From Monoraphidium neglectum (Eukaryota > Chlorophyta > Chlorophyceae > Sphaeropleales > Selenastraceae): 15,555 bases of DNA. Under the pieces are notes generated by a model. The model made no database searches. It was not told where the DNA came from and was given only the letters and a program-made list of their open reading frames with translations. The stretch lies in contig NW_014013560.1 in NCBI RefSeq assembly GCF_000611645.1, positions 32,943 through 48,497 on the forward strand. Reading direction: 5' to 3'. A program made the position numbers and the translations under genes. Positions 14,086 to 15,555 of the stretch are shown one piece after another; position 1 is the stretch's first letter; the number at the start of each line of letters is the position of its first letter.

Positions 14086-15555
14086 ATGGCAGAGCGTCCT
14101 GACGGTTCAGGCGGTGCTGGCGGCGCGCCGCAGCAGTCTGGCGCCGTCGGGGTTGGTGGTGGTGCCGGGGACCTTGGCGTCGACTACGCCTGGCTGCAGG
14201 AGCAGCTGGCTGAGCTGGGCAGGCAGCTGGGTGCTGTGGCTCTTGAAGACGAATTTGAGGACGAGGTGTGACCCGTGTGGCCTTGGCGGGGGTTTTCTGC
14301 GGCGGCGCTGTGCTCTTCGCACTTCGCCTTTCGTGCTGGCCCGCTGCCTTTGCAAATGCCGGGTTTGTGTTGGCCATTCGCAGCGCCATCTGATGCTGAG
14401 ACACTCAAGGCATTGAAGTGGCAAATGGCACGGCGCAGCACGCGCTGCATCGACGTGTCAACAGACACCCTTGCTCTTGGCCTTGGCACACACCTGTTAT
14501 CCCAGTACGAGGAGTGGGATGACCCCAGTGGCGGCCTGCTGAGCAGCATTTTTGAAGCCTGCGAGAACGACTCCCCGGACGAGCTGGCGCCGCTGCTGGA
14601 GAAGCTCAAGGGCAGCGGATGGGGCGTCAACGCCATCGGCCCAGACGGCGACACACCGCTGTGAGGGGGACGGGTGCAGGCAGGGGGGGATGCCGCAGTC
14701 GTGGTTGGGACAAGGGGTGGCTGGTTCTTGTGTGTCCCCTATGACCAGTCACACCCGCAGGCACCTCCGCTGTGCAGCAAAGACGGCCCCGATTGTTTAT
14801 GCGGCAACCGCCCTGCACATGAATTTGCATCATCCCAAACACACATTCGCGCCAACCGTTTGGGGCTGCAGGCATCGATGCGTGCATGCGCGTCGTTCGC
14901 CTCTGCTGCGCCGCGCCCCCCGCACGACCCCAGCGCACGGCCTCCACGTCCGCGACCGCAGGCACACCGCTGCGCTGTACGGCAGTGAGGCGTGCGTGGA
15001 GCTGCTCCTGGCAGCGGGCGCGCGCGCGGACGCCCTCAACCCGGAGGATGGCACCTCTGTGCTGCACGACGCCGCGGCGGGTGGCTACACCACCATCCTG
15101 CGTATCCTGGTCGATGCGGCGCGCACGCAGCTGCTGCACGGCGCGGACGGGCCAGGGGCGGGAGGAGCGGCTGGCGATGAGCCGCCAGCGGCAGAGGCGA
15201 CGGCGGGCAGCGCGGATGGGCGGACGGACTCGCCGTCAGCTGTTGCGCAGGGGCAGGAGCAGCAGGATCAGGGGCAGGAGCAGGAGCAGCAGCAGCAGCA
15301 GCAGCAGGAACGTGCAGGCGAGGCAGGAGGGGAGGACGTCGTGGCGACAGCGTCACGGCCCCAGCAGCCCAAGACGCTGCTGGAGCTCATCAACGCGGCA
15401 GACAGGTGCGTACAACAAGCAGGCTAGGGTTGACGTGCAGCAGGCCATGCCGCCGCCTGGGACGCTGTGGGGCTGGTGTACCACGACACAGCCCCAAGGG
15501 CGCTCGCCACCCCCACACATCCTCAACGGCCCCCGATGGCTCCCCCCCCCCCCCC
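14086..15555 (+). CDS. Ankyrin-repeat protein, 5' part
   Basis: Exons are 14086-14265, 14506-14660 and 14962-15405. All introns are GT-AG, phases 0 and 2 join correctly, and the fourth exon lies beyond the edge because a donor GTGCGT follows 15405. This gives 259 residues so far. The N-terminus is Gly/Ala-rich, then an amphipathic stretch DYAWLQEQLAELGRQLG and an acidic tail into EYEEWDD. LLSSIFEACENDSPDELAPL may be a divergent first ankyrin repeat. DGDTPLHTAALYGSEACVEL (from about 107) and DGTSVLHDAAAGGYTTILRI are clear repeats. Residues 208-227 are almost all Gln and Glu. Splicing CT to G rebuilds the TPLH motif exactly, which confirms the second intron. Ankyrin repeats mediate protein binding; the partner is unknown. 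An acceptor-like CGCAG sits directly before the ATG, so a leader intron is possible. Confidence 0.85.
15287..15307 (+). repeat. CAG triplet run encoding poly-Gln
   Basis: Seven CAG codons end a longer Gln/Glu-rich stretch that starts at 15248 in exon 3 of the ankyrin gene. It lies in the disordered segment between the ankyrin repeats and the next region (TLLELINAADR), and probably varies in length. Confidence 0.9.
15542..15555 (+). repeat. Poly-C run at the window edge
   Basis: Fourteen C close the window, inside the intron that follows exon 3 of the ankyrin gene. It may be the pyrimidine tract before the next acceptor, or a homopolymer that limits assembly accuracy. Confidence 0.7.

Noticed and set aside
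14275..14505. Plus-strand open frame leading into ankyrin exon 2
   Set aside because: Sequence before the TTATCCCAG acceptor has no ankyrin character, and the splice from 14265 keeps phase 0 and joins two acidic stretches.

Overview
The window reads as nuclear DNA of a green alga, most likely a GC-rich core chlorophyte. The basis is dense GT-AG introns of about 170-460 bases, coding exons that strongly prefer G or C at third codon positions, CA/TG microsatellites and CAG/CTG triplet runs, a MYST acetyltransferase that aligns best from memory with the plant HAM type, and a UGUAA-type polyadenylation signal just past that gene. The phylum is an inference; no marker names a species.

Three protein genes are supported, all split by introns. 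(1) Bases 1-4903, minus strand: a large multi-SPRY protein. At least nine coding exons give 1002 residues, and the 3' end lies outside the window. It has four recognisable tandem SPRY (B30.2-like, concanavalin-A-fold) domains, a possible fifth degenerate one at the N-terminus, and low-complexity Gly and Ala linkers. (2) Bases 6534-10971, minus strand: a complete eleven-exon MYST-family histone acetyltransferase of 489 residues (Esa1/TIP60/HAM type) with a Tudor-knot chromo-like domain, a zinc-finger region and the catalytic core. Every exon junction keeps frame, and the second zinc ligand is Ser instead of Cys. (3) Bases 14086 to the right edge, plus strand: the 5' part of an ankyrin-repeat protein (three exons, 259 residues so far) with a Gln/Glu-rich stretch.

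The acetyltransferase and SPRY genes lie head to tail on the minus strand, 1.6 kb apart. The acetyltransferase and ankyrin genes diverge from a 3.1 kb non-coding interval. That interval holds a 721-base candidate non-autonomous DNA transposon (12877-13597) with 14-base terminal inverted repeats, a TGA target duplication and a subterminal array of GGATTGG/CCAATCC. Introns of the acetyltransferase gene carry the CA microsatellites and a near-perfect 35-base palindrome with two CACGTG cores.

The three genes share no obvious pathway: chromatin acetylation, a SPRY scaffold and an ankyrin scaffold. This looks like an ordinary algal locus, with no sign of a multigene system. The points most worth checking are the zinc-ligand change, the transposon-like element, the intronic palindrome and the phase-1 exon architecture of the SPRY repeats.
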